NCBI RefSeq assembly: GCF_024139115.2
Contig: NC_085141.1
Span: 402,291,390-402,355,389, forward strand
Source: Armigeres subalbatus
Taxonomy: Eukaryota > Arthropoda > Insecta > Diptera > Culicidae
Length of the DNA stretch: 64,000 nucleotides
Direction of reading: 5' to 3'
In this document: positions 9,466 to 19,643 of the stretch, one piece after another
Layout of the letters: every line of letters begins with the position of its first letter
Numbering within the stretch: the first letter of the stretch is position 1
Notes under the pieces: model-generated
What the model was told of the DNA's origin: nothing
Database searches by the model: none
The model's input: only the letters and a program-made list of their open reading frames with translations
Program-made: the position numbers and the translations under genes

Positions 9466-10688
9466 ACCATGCGTTTCAATGATGACAACGGTCTATGTCT
9501 ATTAATGATGATGACACCGCGCTTGTCACCGGCTCGCAACCAACCGTTCACTGCGTTCACTGTCTCTTGAATTCAAACACATAATTCAAATCATCAGATG
9601 GTGGCGACGGGCGCTCTCTCGCTCTCTCGCAACAAAATAAACGTTTGATCGAAGCGTTTGAACCTTACGCTGGCTAGTGCATCTGACGGTTTGCTTTGAT
9701 TCGCAGTGGAAAATACGCAAAATACCTATGTCTGCTGTTTTTCATAATTCGGAATCTTTTCGTAATTCGGATTTTTTTTGTCGTTCTCACTTCTATTCCG
9801 GTAAAGTCTACTTTCAAGTTAAGCTAACAGTAATTGTGTTTTACACGCGGAAGGTGCGAAAATATTCTACTTTTTTACGGTATCGTGGGACTAAGCTGCT
9901 GCCAGTTAGTTTGCTATTTGAATTCTTTCCCAGTTATCCGCGATATTCTGTGTGTTTGACGGGGAAAAGTTTTTGGAAATAAAGAAAAATATAGCAATAA
10001 AAGTGTATGTGTTACTTGGTACAGAGAGGCGGTTGCCCAATAATGTGAAGTGGAATGTTTTCAGCTTATTTAAGTAAAATAAAATAGCAAGAATTTGCTA
10101 TAGGAAGTGCTAAGAAAATTACGGATGGTGTTTGACCGTTTGTGATTATCGATCATCCATGAAAACTCCATTTTTATTGTGGGGTTTTGGTTGGCAAGTG
10201 CCGCTTCGGAAAAGCCAGAGAAAATAAATAAAAGCATCAGATGGCTAGAGCAAACCAGTGAAATTCAATTCAAATTTGAATGAGTACCTATAGAAGAGGC
10301 AAAAACAATCATTGAAGACCTGGTTCTGAATCGTTGTCATTGATCTTGAATTTAGTTGTATGGCTTTCCAGTGAGCCAACAGTGTTGTTTTGAAGGCTAG
10401 TGTTTGAAAAGCGCTAGCAAATATTTCTGGAGAAGATGAGAAAGTTGCCGAGCAAATCATGTACCAATTTTGTCACAAAAAGGCCTTGGTGTATAATAGC
10501 TAGCGTTCAATCTCGGAAAATGCAACGTGGTTATTAATTTTATCGATCTGAATGAATTTCTACCGTCTCCCGCAATCTAGTAAGTAAGTTTTCTAATTGT
10601 TTTTCGTAGATAATATCATTTGGCCAAATGAGTATTGAATGTTCATTAATTTCAACGAACTTTTCCTCAGCATTCTCAGCCAGAATGA
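9466..10688. other. Lower-copy AT-rich region, unassigned
   Basis: No shared repeat or protein-like frame was recognised. A GA-type stretch (CGCTCTCTCGCTCTCTCGC, 9611-9629) sits ahead of a short run of lower-copy sequence and could be a promoter feature of a host gene, but no TATA box, coding exon or clear splice donor supports this. Confidence 0.25.
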
Positions 10689-10691
10689 TTA

Positions 10692-11063
10692 GGGCTCATT
10701 CACAAATTACATAACGCAAAAAACACAGATTTGAGCCCCACCCACCCCTCCGTGACTTGTTTGTAACATTTGCTTTATACCCACCCACCCCCATCTGTGA
10801 CGCAGAACGTGTTATTAAAGTTTCACTAAAATGCTGAATTGGTATTTTTAGTGAACTTTTCCTTTACTTCATTCAAAGTACATAATAATACTTCAAATTT
10901 AAATTTAATTAGAAATTTTGTTTTTATATTATTTTATTATCATAAATGCACGTAACAGAACTAAACAAACCCACCCACCCCCTAGACAAACCGTGACATT
11001 TTGTAACGCAATATTGGGTACCCACCCACCCCTTGATGCGTTATGTAATTTGTGAATGAACCC
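10692..11063. mobile_element. MITE with GGGCTCATTCACAAATTAC ends
   Basis: The left end GGGCTCATTCACAAATTACA and the right end, read inward, GGGTTCATTCACAAATTACA are inverted repeats. TTA is present on both sides (10689-10691 and 11064-11066). Pairs of CCCACCCACCCC tracts lie just inside each end. There is no open frame. Isolated right-end fragments of the same family occur near 12150-12216 and 23846-23870. Confidence 0.8.
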
Positions 11064-11066
11064 TTA

Positions 11067-12149
11067 TGTAATTGACAGGGTTTCGACTTTTCGTTTCAAT
11101 GAGACCAAAGCAAGCGTTTTTCTGGCCAAGGGAAAATCTTGTTTCGTTGTTTATGTTGAGGAGCATCTTTCACCCATCAATCTTTTCTCTAGAATTAGCA
11201 TTGGAAGATGAACGATAATCTTGCCTATTAAATGAAAATCCTTTTCGTTTCATGGCTTTTATCTCTCACTCGCTTTTCGCGAGAATTATCGCAGAACAAA
11301 TTACAAAATTGTATGGCCGCGCCGGATTTGAACCCAGAATAGTAACAATAATAGCTGTGGGGATGCGCTTACTTAATCCACACCACCACGCTATCTGTAT
11401 GAAAGCGTTAAGTTATTTGTTCCACATAAGCTACTACCATTTGCATTGATGATGCCACGAAAAGACTCGAATATGAAAAAAAAGAGCAAACCAACGTTTA
11501 GCGGTAATCGAAGTGAGCGAAAAATTGTTATCACTCTCCAGGCTGTTTTTCTTTCCCGAAAAGCGATTTCTCCCCGAAAACTTTCGTGAGGGAAAATCAT
11601 GTGCTCCTGAGATTGAGTGAGCATTACGAACCCTGAATTGTGCATTTCTAAATATACATAAGCACCAAATACAACTCGCACATGACATAAGCGATAGAAT
11701 TACCGCATCCCTCAATAAATAAACTTTTGAAAAATAAAATCAACATTTGAAAAGGGCGTAACAGCCTAAATTGATTCTGCCCGATTCATTGTTTACACGG
11801 AACCGCGAAACAACTCACTTTATGGTTCCTTTCACTCAAATCCGCCCTTGCGTGGAAGAAGCCAAAAATAAGTCGAATTTATGTTATTTTCACTCACGAC
11901 TATTGTGAAAATAACTCAAATTTGGCTTCTTCGGAACAGCACACGTTGGTTCGATGTAGCTCTCTTTGCTTATAATATCATTCATGAGAAGGAGTAAGAA
12001 AACTACCTAATATTGAGTTAAAAATTTGAACTTCGTACTCAAAGTTGAGTTCTTTAACTTTTTTTAGGTTCTTTATTTTTTTTCAATGTTTGTAAATGTG
12101 TAGCTATGTGAGTAGACGAGGATCAAGAAAGAATAAATGGTGGGTAATG
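11067..12149. other. Spacer with a hairpin and a tRNA-like trace
   Basis: Contents: a minus-strand B-box-like GGTTCAAATCC (11333-11343) with a weak A-box-like stretch further along, possibly a decayed tRNA-derived SINE; and a hairpin at 11857-11932 with arms AAGAAGCCAAA and TTTGGCTTCTT and inner GTTATTTTCAC/GTGAAAATAAC. No gene was recognised. Confidence 0.35.
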
Positions 12150-12216
12150 TTATTAGGGGAGGGTGGGGTTCAAAATCATCAAATTAAATGTTACGTAAAT
12201 TGTGAAAGAACCCACC
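12150..12216 (+). mobile_element. Right-end fragment of the 10692-11063 MITE family
   Basis: It contains GGGGTTC near the start and TTACGTAAATTGTGAAAGAACCC at the end, with one interruption; the second block matches the right end of the complete copy. Confidence 0.5.
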
Positions 12217-12539
12217 TCCTACTCTCTAAATAAGCGTGATAACCCCTACAACAAGAGCACTTAAAAGTCACATTTGCGGTTTGCGGTTTGCGTCAGAATC
12301 AGAATACCAACATCCACCGCGGTTAGTTCTTTTTTGCAAATTGAATGTATGTCGGATGCTTGGAAATGCAAGGGAATATTCTTCTAAGTTTTGACGTTAA
12401 CTGACCTTGTTGTTCACGATTCGGACTAAAAGAAATTCAATCAAACTTCAATGAAGATTTGATAAACAGCAACATGTTACGCACACACTTAGCATAATGC
12501 ATAACGAAGCGCTTGTAGGTACAAGGTCTTGATGGATTT

Positions 12540-13270
12540 ATTCAAAAATTTCTCCAAGAACTGTTTCGGAAATTCCTCCAAAAAAACCTTTTGAAATTTC
12601 TCCAGACATTCCATAGGAAATTATTCCAAAAATTCCTCTGAATATTACTTTAAAAAATTCTCCTTTGGTACTCCTCAGAAACTTCTCTAGGAATCTTTTC
12701 GGAAGTTTCTCAAGGAGTTACCTCTGAAAATCCTCCAGAATCTGCTTCCTCCCAAAAATCCTTTGGAAATTGCTCCAGACATTATGTGGGGAATAATTCC
12801 AAAATTCGGATATTTCTTCAGGTGTTCAGGAGAAGTTCCATAGAAAATTTCTCCTGAAATTGTTTCGACATTTTCTCCAGGAATTCTATCGGAAATTCTT
12901 TCCTTTTTTCGGAACTTCGTAAAGAGTTCTTAATTACCTTAATTAGGAAATATTCGCATATACCTTCGGAAGTTTCTACTATGATTCCGTTTGATTTTTA
13001 AACAAATTTTGCTGGAATTGATTGAGAAATTCTACCGGGAATACGTTCTAAAACTTCAAAGTATTCAATACTTTTGAACGATGTCTTGATTTGACACTTA
13101 CTCTGAAGAAATGAATGATTTGATTTGGAAATCCAGCAACTTTATGAGAATTTCTTTCAGGTGACTTCCTTCAGAAATTCTTAAGCCCCAGTTGCTGCTC
13201 AAGAACTTCATTCAGGAATTGCCTTAGATATCCTCCAAAATACCTTTGCAAATACCTTCAAGAATTCCAT
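12540..13270. repeat. Degenerate AATTCCTCC/GAAATTTCTCC short-period repeat
   Basis: GAAATTCCTCC, GAAATTTCTCC and close variants recur every 10-30 bp throughout, with substitutions and small indels. The same repeat (either strand) occupies 24480-25005, 34165-36330, 37150-37880, 39880-40070, 54590-54960 and 63720-64000. Open frames through it encode only repetitive Ser/Phe/Glu/Ile peptides and are not genes. Confidence 0.8.
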
Positions 13271-13329
13271 AAGAAACTGTAACTTTTAGATGTACTCCAA
13301 TAATTCTGATTAATGAATCCAATAATTCT

Positions 13330-13378
13330 GAATGGAATTCAATGGGATTGTACAAACTCGTCTTATGACAAGTGAAGA
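13330..13378 (+). mobile_element. Small fragment of the long-TIR element arm
   Basis: Matches 5408-5452 inside the right arm of the element at 4020-6490 (shared GGAATT, GATTGTAC and AAACTCGTCT blocks). No ends of the element are present. Confidence 0.5.
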
Positions 13379-13608
13379 CATTCCACTTAATGCTCAAAAT
13401 AATTTTCTTAACAAAATGTAAACATTGCCACCCACAGTAGTGGATGGGCGTAGTGAAACGTCACGTTTGTTATAAAAATTGTACTGAGTATACCAGACGT
13501 GACGTCACATTTGGTCGCCTTTGGCCATCATCAGCAACCCAGCTGAGAGTTTCTCCCTCAAAAGAAAGAATTTTCGTTGAACAAATACTACTTTAGGGTG
13601 CCCACACA

Positions 13609-13805
13609 AAAGATATTTTAGTTACTAGATAAAGATTGTCGCTTCGGTTCCCCTTGTTCTGCTGTCCGGAACATGTTGGGTACCAAGCTGTCAAATCGTA
13701 TGGATTTTCCTTCTTTGACATTTAGTTCCCATATCCTCGCCAGCAAAAGATGTTCCGGACAGCGACGACAGCGACAATCTTTATCTGGTAACTAAAATAT
13801 CTTTT
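13609..13805. mobile_element. 197-bp MITE with exact 8-bp duplication
   Basis: The ends AAAAGATATTTTAGTTAC and GTAACTAAAATATCTTTT are inverted repeats extending through AGATAAAGATTGTCGC for about 37 bp, with one mismatch. GCCCACAC is duplicated exactly at 13601-13608 and 13806-13813. An 8-bp duplication fits hAT, but the ends do not start CAG, so P-like or another 8-bp superfamily is also possible. A partial copy lies at 3018-3172. Confidence 0.85.
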
Positions 13806-14037
13806 GCCCACACCTGTAGTCAAGCACATCAAGATCGTACTATAAACTTTGCATCGCGTGAGTTGCAACATCGATTTTGCGCGTACTCGCTCTCTCTAGC
13901 TAGACCATGGTAGCTCACTACCCGAAGCAATTAACACGAATGAGGGTGGAGAGCGCAGAACCAACGCTCACCGACTTTCTGACTTTTCAGACAAGAGAGG
14001 CTTCATTTTATAACAGTAATAACTTTCAAGTTAACCG

Positions 14038-14101
14038 TGACCGAGTGGATAGCGTACACGCATCAATTTGACGGTTTTGTTGATGCTCTTGGTTCGAATC
14101 C
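14038..14101 (+). mobile_element. tRNA-derived SINE head or tRNA pseudogene
   Basis: A box TGACCGAGTGG at 14038-14048, as in Ser or Leu tRNAs, and B box GGTTCGAATCC at 14091-14101. The sequence between does not form a clean anticodon arm and no acceptor stem pairing was found, so it is not an intact tRNA gene. Confidence 0.45.
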
Positions 14102-14136
14102 AGGAGAAAGCCATGGGAGGGAAGGGGTGGGGCATT

Positions 14137-14311
14137 TAAAACCGTTTGGTTTACTATTTTTGTACACACAGTTGATAGTAACTATCATACTGAGACCTAT
14201 GTAGGCGAATCTGAGTTTCAATTAGCTAAAATAGACCAAAACAAATTTTTGCTTTAGTAGAAAGCTTCTTAGTTGTCGACTAAGCGTGACTAATCAGGAC
14301 GGCAGGGCTGT
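14137..14311 (+). repeat. 175-bp direct repeat, left copy
   Basis: Identical by eye, base for base, to 15009-15183. It contains AGTTGATAGTAACTATC; part of that string (GTTGATAGTAACTA) also occurs in the 95-bp monomers between the two copies. Confidence 0.9.
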
Positions 14312-14434
14312 AATGATCCGAGTATCACAAAATTAAATATGTTTTCAGGGGATGTTGGAATGCGATTTTAGGTGAGCAATAAGAAACTTTCGATGCTGAA
14401 TCAAGACCCATATTAGAGAAGGCAATGCAAAACT

Positions 14435-15002
14435 GTACTCGCGGATGCACAACATGTTGGCTTTGGGGGAGTTGATAGTAACTAACAGCGCTCAACTGCG
14501 ACACATGAGGGCGCCGGTAGTGCGAAGTCGTACTCGCGGATGCACAACATGTTGGCTTTGGGGGAGTTGATAGTAACTAACGGCGCTCAACTGGGACACA
14601 GGAGGGGGCCGGTAGTGCGAAGCCGTACTCGCGGATGCACAACATGTTGGCTTGGGGGGAGTTGATAGTAACTAACAGCGCTCAACTGCGACACATGAGG
14701 GCGCCGGTAGTGCGAAGTCGTACTCGCGGATGCACAACATGTTGGCTTTGGGGGAGTTGATAGTATCTAACAGCGCTCAACTGCGACACATGAGGGCGCC
14801 GGTAGTGCGAAGCCGTACTCGCGGATGCACAACATGTTGGCTTTGGGGAGTTGATAGTAACTAACCGCGCTCAACTGCGATACATGAGGGCGCCGGTAGT
14901 GCGAAGTCGTACTCGCGGATGCACAACATGTTGGCTTTGGGGAGTTGATAGTAACTAACAGCGCTCAACTGCGACACATGAGGGCGCCGGTAGTGCGAAG
15001 TC
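14435..15002 (+). repeat. 95-bp minisatellite, six monomers
   Basis: Monomers start with GTACTCGCGGATGCACAAC at 14435, 14530, 14625, 14720, 14815 and 14909, i.e. a period of 95, 95, 95, 95, 94 and 94 bp. Monomers differ at only a few sites, for instance AAGTC or AAGCC before each start and five or six G residues in the central run. The alternation of AAGTC and AAGCC suggests a two-monomer higher-order expansion. GC content is clearly above that of the flanks. Confidence 0.92.
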
Positions 15003-15008
15003 GTACCG

Positions 15009-15183
15009 TAAAACCGTTTGGTTTACTATTTTTGTACACACAGTTGATAGTAACTATCATACTGAGACCTATGTAGGCGAATCTGAGTTTCAATTAGCTA
15101 AAATAGACCAAAACAAATTTTTGCTTTAGTAGAAAGCTTCTTAGTTGTCGACTAAGCGTGACTAATCAGGACGGCAGGGCTGT
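15009..15183 (+). repeat. 175-bp direct repeat, right copy
   Basis: Identical to 14137-14311. It abuts the minisatellite after a partial monomer start (GTACC). With its twin it brackets the array, which suggests either duplication of a unit carrying the array or short LTR-like repeats. It does not begin TG or end CA. Confidence 0.9.
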
Positions 15184-15367
15184 TTAAAAATAACTGATAA
15201 GTATTGCTGTTCCAGAGAAAACTTTCCTCTTTCCGATTCAATTTTTAACTACCGCAGCAGTACTTTGGAGAAAATTTCCCGGAACAACTGACTCTTGTAT
15301 AAAATGGTGGTCCTGAAAAGAACCGATTTATTTTCAATAATTCGCATTTTCAACCACTGCCAGCTAT

Positions 15368-16758
15368 CAGTGGTGCATTTGAACGCGTTCAATTTGCGTT
15401 CACAAAAAACGAACTGAACCTATGAGCTTATAAACAGATCGCGCGTTCAGATCGAAAAACTGAACTCGAAGGAGGCTTTGCACGAACGCTCACGAACGTA
15501 GTTATGAACTCTGTCATTCGCTCAGCAGCTTGTCAATGTAACTCCTGATTCAAGTGCTGCTGTCGGCCGTCTTAATTGCAAGCAAATTATTCAAGTTGAA
15601 TCCGCATATTTACCTAAATGATTATTGATTCTAGGACTTCGAATAGCAAATAATAATATTCACATTTTTTATTGAATAGTTCCAAAAGCGGAACTTTGTA
15701 TTATCTAAATGGGAGTTATGAACAGTCAATCCAAAATAATCAACAATTTGAGCACGGAAACCGGATAATAATCGAAGGAAAGCGTCTTTTTAATACAATA
15801 TACAAGGAAAGGATAAGACTTCAAAATACTTAATGAATCGCCAATAAATATATATTTGTTTCTCTCAAAAATAAAGAGAGCCCTATCTTGTTGTTCTCGT
15901 TGATTTTACACATTTCACGTCTTTCCAAGTCACGTTTTTTACTAATCTTTATTTTTTCGACTTAAACAGTCGTAGCTGAGCAATTCTATCGATTTGATGT
16001 TATGAAAGTAAATGCTAGCTATTTAAAACTATAGGGGCGTCGGTTGTCGGCACCCCGTTGTAACTTTTAACAAAAAACATATGTGATCATTCCGACATTT
16101 GCCATACATGTGCTCTGTAAGCACGATCTTGTTGTGTCCATTTCCGAAGCATATAAAAGTCTTCGTTTCGTTTCACAGAGTAAGCACTTTTTTGTCAAGT
16201 TAAAACCCACTCCAAAGTTTTTTTTTTTCATTTGCTTAGTGTTATAATCCGAAGTTTCAGACAATCTTCTATACGTTCAATATTGATATATGCAGCTTTC
16301 CATGTTTGTATTTTCTCGCTTGCTGATGTATGTTACTTTTTAGAATATTCATGGCAATTTTTCTCTCGTTCAGAAATAGAAATAGAAAATTGAATTATTG
16401 TGTTATCCAGACATGTTTAACTATAGTTTAATTGGTAATTTAAAAAATAAAACCTGCAATCCGCCATTACTAATATAGTAGACAGCTTGAAAACAACAAT
16501 CTGCTGTCATGCAATACTGCGCATAATAAGCAGTCTTGCGTCATATACCTATATGATTTATAAATATCTTCTACTTTTCGTAATATACCTACTTTTCCTT
16601 GACATAATTTTGAACGCGTTCAAATTTTAGATCAGAACGCAGAGTTCAAAAGCTAAATGGAAATTTTGAACGATGATCTTAGATTGCTGAGATCAAGTTC
16701 TGATTTCAAGAACGAACATGCTGTTCTTAGCTCGCGTTCAGTTCAAAATGCAACACTG
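15368..16758. mobile_element. Non-autonomous hAT-type element with 8-bp duplication
   Basis: The left end CAGTGGTGCATTTGAACG and the right end, read inward, CAGTGTTGCATTTTGAAC are inverted repeats with the hAT CAGTG start. CCAGCTAT is duplicated exactly at 15360-15367 and 16759-16766. GAACGCGTTCAA palindromes recur near both ends and are candidate subterminal transposase sites. The 1391-bp interior shows no transposase. Confidence 0.85.
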
Positions 16759-16766
16759 CCAGCTAT

Positions 16767-17040
16767 AAAACCAAAATCAGATTTTTTTTTGAGAAAATTT
16801 GTCTCGAGAGTTGTCGCTGACGACAGCCACTTGATGATTTGCCGCTGAAACTCGAAATCGGTGACATCTGCCGATGATCAGCAACTGAGTGGCTCCAATC
16901 CAAGCAACCACATCATGACGATAACGACCAGTCAAGGCAGGAAGAGCTTGAAAAAGGTAGATTTCCCTCTGTGGGAATAAAAAATATCTCCATCCCCAAT
17001 ATCTCGTAGTGCGAATTTTACTCGCATGATGTTCCCGGAA
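16767..17040. other. Spacer, nothing recognised
   Basis: It may include more degraded 5' sequence of the retroelement remnant that follows. Confidence 0.3.
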
Positions 17041-17939
17041 CCAAGCCTCTCATAGTCATCTGTCCCTTCCGGAATGCACCTCGGAGGCAGTAGTTGAAGA
17101 ATTGAAGGTTAATCACGAGGTTCGCAATCGTAAATACCCCAAGCATGGAGAGTTCATTGTCATCCGTAAAATGGCGTCATTCAAGAGTCAAACGGCAACG
17201 AGAATCACCTCCGACTTTGAATGAGCACCAATTTCCGCCACTTCGTTATGCCGTTCTGAACCTTCCGCCACTCCAGCCAAATCAACGGAGGGCCACCCGT
17301 GATCCGGTCTCCTCTGTGCAGCAACGCTTCTCCATCGTTGCGAAAACTTTGGGGGAACGTGGTGATCGATGCTTTCACTGACCTGCAGCCCGAAGACCTC
17401 TACTCCCTCTAGGAAATCACAGAGCTCACATTGAGATTGTTCCAGCGCCCATAAAGCTGTCGAACAAATAAACAGCAGATCGGCGCTGCTACCTCGGTGG
17501 TTACGGCGTTGCAAAATATGGGTCCTGAAATTTAGGATCCTTAATTGCTCAATCCAGAACAAAAACAGTGAACTTTCTCAACGAAAAGGACATCGACTTC
17601 ACAGCTATCACCAAGACAGCTATCACAAGAAGTAAATGTCTACATTTCCGACTTTCGACTTGGTAGGCTTGATCGTTTTGGCCCTTTGAAGGAGTGGTCA
17701 TCGCCCTGCGTAGAAACATAGATTGTCGTCTACTGTCAAGATTTCAGCTGGATTTGATCGAAGCCCTAAAAGTTGAAGGGACTACTACCGTCGTCGGCCC
17801 AGAGATATGACATCAACAAGCTAGCTCGACAGCGTGGTTGGCACATCATCGCTGGTGACCTCAAGGCAAAACACCAAATCTGGAAAAAGAGTAGGCTGAA
17901 TCAAAATGACACAATTTTTCAGCAAGATCTGGACGAAGG
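17040..17939 (+). pseudogene. Jockey/LOA-type retrotransposon remnant (ORF1 end and endonuclease)
   Basis: Two regions in the order expected of a Jockey-superfamily LINE. First, about 17145-17381 is a proline-rich gag-like (ORF1) piece, NEHQFPPLRYAVLNLPPLQP. Second, about 17570-17935 is an APE-type endonuclease piece: the region encoding VVIALRRNIDCRLLS is readable near 17695-17745, and IIAGDLKAKHQIW is at about 17846-17884, corresponding to the family's GDxNAKH metal-binding motif with N changed to K. Frameshifts, stops and missing segments show it is non-functional. It is cut at 17940 by a TACCGTG-ended element. Confidence 0.7.
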
Positions 17940-18165
17940 GTACCGTGGGGGACCGAAATCCGTACAGCACCGTAATCCGTCCACCGCGTGAAACATCAAT
18001 GCATTAAAGCGAGATTGAGGTATTTATTTTATAAATAATTTATCTCATCCTGTACTTATATTTGACAGTAAGCTTTTCGTCCATTGAAATGAAAAGCAGG
18101 TTTTGAAATTAAAAGAAAAAGAATTAAAAACAATTTGCTTCCCAGAAAATGCGGACAATTAGATC
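17940..18165 (+). mobile_element. Left part of a TACCGTG-ended element
   Basis: It starts TACCGTGGGGGACCGAAATC and matches the first ~220 bp of the complete copy at 29472-30010, including TTGACAGTAAGCTTTT. The right terminus is missing. Confidence 0.8.
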
Positions 18166-18206
18166 AATGGGATGTACATCGAAGGGATCGCTTCTCAAGT
18201 TGCGTA

Positions 18207-18330
18207 TTGAACTACAGTGAACTCTTCCTTACTCGATATTGAAGGGGCCATCGAGTAAGGAAGGTATCGAGATAGGAAACACATTTATATTTGGCCGAAT
18301 ACCATTTGATCGAGTAGTAAAAATGTGTTT
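18207..18330 (+). mobile_element. Fragment of a CTACAG / ATCGAG element
   Basis: CTACAGTGAACTCTTCC, then CGATATTGAAGGGGCCATCG, matches the start of the element at about 29086-29471. Confidence 0.65.
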
Positions 18331-18339
18331 CCTTATTAA

Positions 18340-19260
18340 ATGAAGTGAGATGTTCGAAGTGGATAGTGAAAAGCGAGAACTGCAAGAACTGAACAGTGAG
18401 AAATGAGTACTGAAAAACGGAAGTGAGTATTGAGTGATGAGATGTGTGCAGTAACATGTGAGTAGTGGAAAGTGAGAAATGAGAAGTGAGAAGTCAGTGG
18501 TGAAAAGTGAGAAGTTAAAATTGCGAAGTTAGAAGTAGGATGTGAATAGTGACATGAACAAAAGCAAGAAGTGAAAAATGAAGAATGATAATTAGGAAAT
18601 GAGAAGCGAGATGTAGAGTAGTGATAAGTGAGTGTAGAGATATAAGACAGAAAGAAGGAAGAAGAAAAAATAAACGATGAAAGATAATCTCATTTATAGT
18701 TCTCGTTCCCTGGTTCACACTATTTCGTACTACCTTCTCACAACTCACTTTGCACTCATTTTTTACTTCTCACTATTTAAATCTTACTTTTCTCTTCGCA
18801 CATCTCGCTTCTCACTTCCCTCTTCCCACTACTCTCTTCTCACTCCAAACTTCTCACTATTGATTTCTCATTTCACACATATCACTTCTCATTTCTTATT
18901 TTTAACTTTTTAGTTCTCGCTTATAACTTCTTATATCTCACTTCTGACTTCTCATTTCTCACTTCTTACTTTGGGGCCATCCACAAAGTATGTCACGGTC
19001 CTAGGGGGGAGGGGGGTTCCGAGCACCGTGACAACTCATACAAAAATTTTAGAGGTTTAATACAAAAAGTGTGTCGGAGAGGAGAGGGGGTTGGAAATCG
19101 CCATTTTTTGCGTGACGTACTTTATGGATCTTCCCCTTGCCCTTCTCACTTCTCACTTTTAACCTCACACTTCGAATTTCTCAATTTTCACTTTTCTACT
19201 ACACTCTCTATTTATTTCTCACATCTCATTTTTCACTTTTCACTTCTCACTTATAATTTC
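18340..19260. repeat. Degenerate GTGAGAAGT short-period repeat, strand-switched
   Basis: From about 18340 to 18680 the top strand is purine-rich, with GTGAGAAGTGAGAA-type motifs every 7-15 bp. From about 18700 to 19260 the same motif is on the other strand (CTCACTTCTCACTT). The array is therefore a loose inverted repeat. A MITE (18973-19136) interrupts the second half. Confidence 0.8.
18973..19136. mobile_element. MITE with GGGGCCATCCACAAAGTA ends
   Basis: The left end GGGGCCATCCACAAAGTATG pairs with the right end, read inward, GGGGAAGATCCATAAAGTA; GTCACG/CGTGAC follows inside each. It contains a poly-G tract and no frame. Confidence 0.75.
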
Positions 19261-19263
19261 TTA

Positions 19264-19314
19264 GAAATAGAACAGCTTTGGGTATGCATTTCAGCATCAG
19301 GTCGAAACATCTGT
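19264..19314 (+). pseudogene. CR1-like endonuclease remnant, left piece
   Basis: The frame reads EIEQLWVCISASGRNIC and resumes across the RTE insertion at 22759 as RNICIGVVYFSPDNAINV. EQLWV...IGVVYxPPD is typical of CR1-type endonucleases. The bases encoding the last residues (CGAAACATCTGT, 19303-19314) are the target duplication of the RTE insertion. Confidence 0.7.
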
Positions 19315-19343
19315 TTCATTCATTTCATTTATTTAGTCTACAT

Positions 19344-19634
19344 CTATACAGATAACACTGAATCAACAATTTGACGCCACAATACACGGTTCGAGGCCGC
19401 ATCTCTCCATCCTCGAATACGCCCCACGCTCGCCAAGTCGTTCTGCACCTGGTCTGCCCATCTCGCTCGCTGCGCTCCACGTCGTCTCGTACCTGCCGGA
19501 TCGGAAGCGAACACCATCTTTGCAGGGTTGCTGTCCGGCATTCTTGCAACATGCCCTGCCCATCGTACCCTTCCGGCTTTAGCTACCTTCTGGATACTGG
19601 GTTCGCCGTAGAGCTGGGCGAGCTCATGGTTCAT
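19344..19634 (-). pseudogene. RTE C-terminal tail domain
   Basis: It reads MNHELAQLYGEPSIQKVAKA, then GRVRWAGHVARMPDSNPAKM, then GTRRRGAQRARWADQVQNDL, the conserved tail after the reverse transcriptase in insect RTE elements; its biochemical role is not established. The intact element would reach it in frame from the reverse transcriptase, but that frame ends at 19644 after LQEDDV, so a frameshift lies near 19640. The ATG is internal to the original ORF and is not a natural start. Confidence 0.85.
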
Positions 19635-19643
19635 TCTTCGCTG

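Noticed and set aside
14435..15002. CRISPR-like array
   Set aside because: Monomers are contiguous 95-bp tandem copies with no unique spacers, in a eukaryotic context.
14137..15183. LTR retrotransposon with 175-bp LTRs
   Set aside because: Repeats do not start TG or end CA; no primer-binding site, polypurine tract or coding sequence; the interior is a minisatellite.
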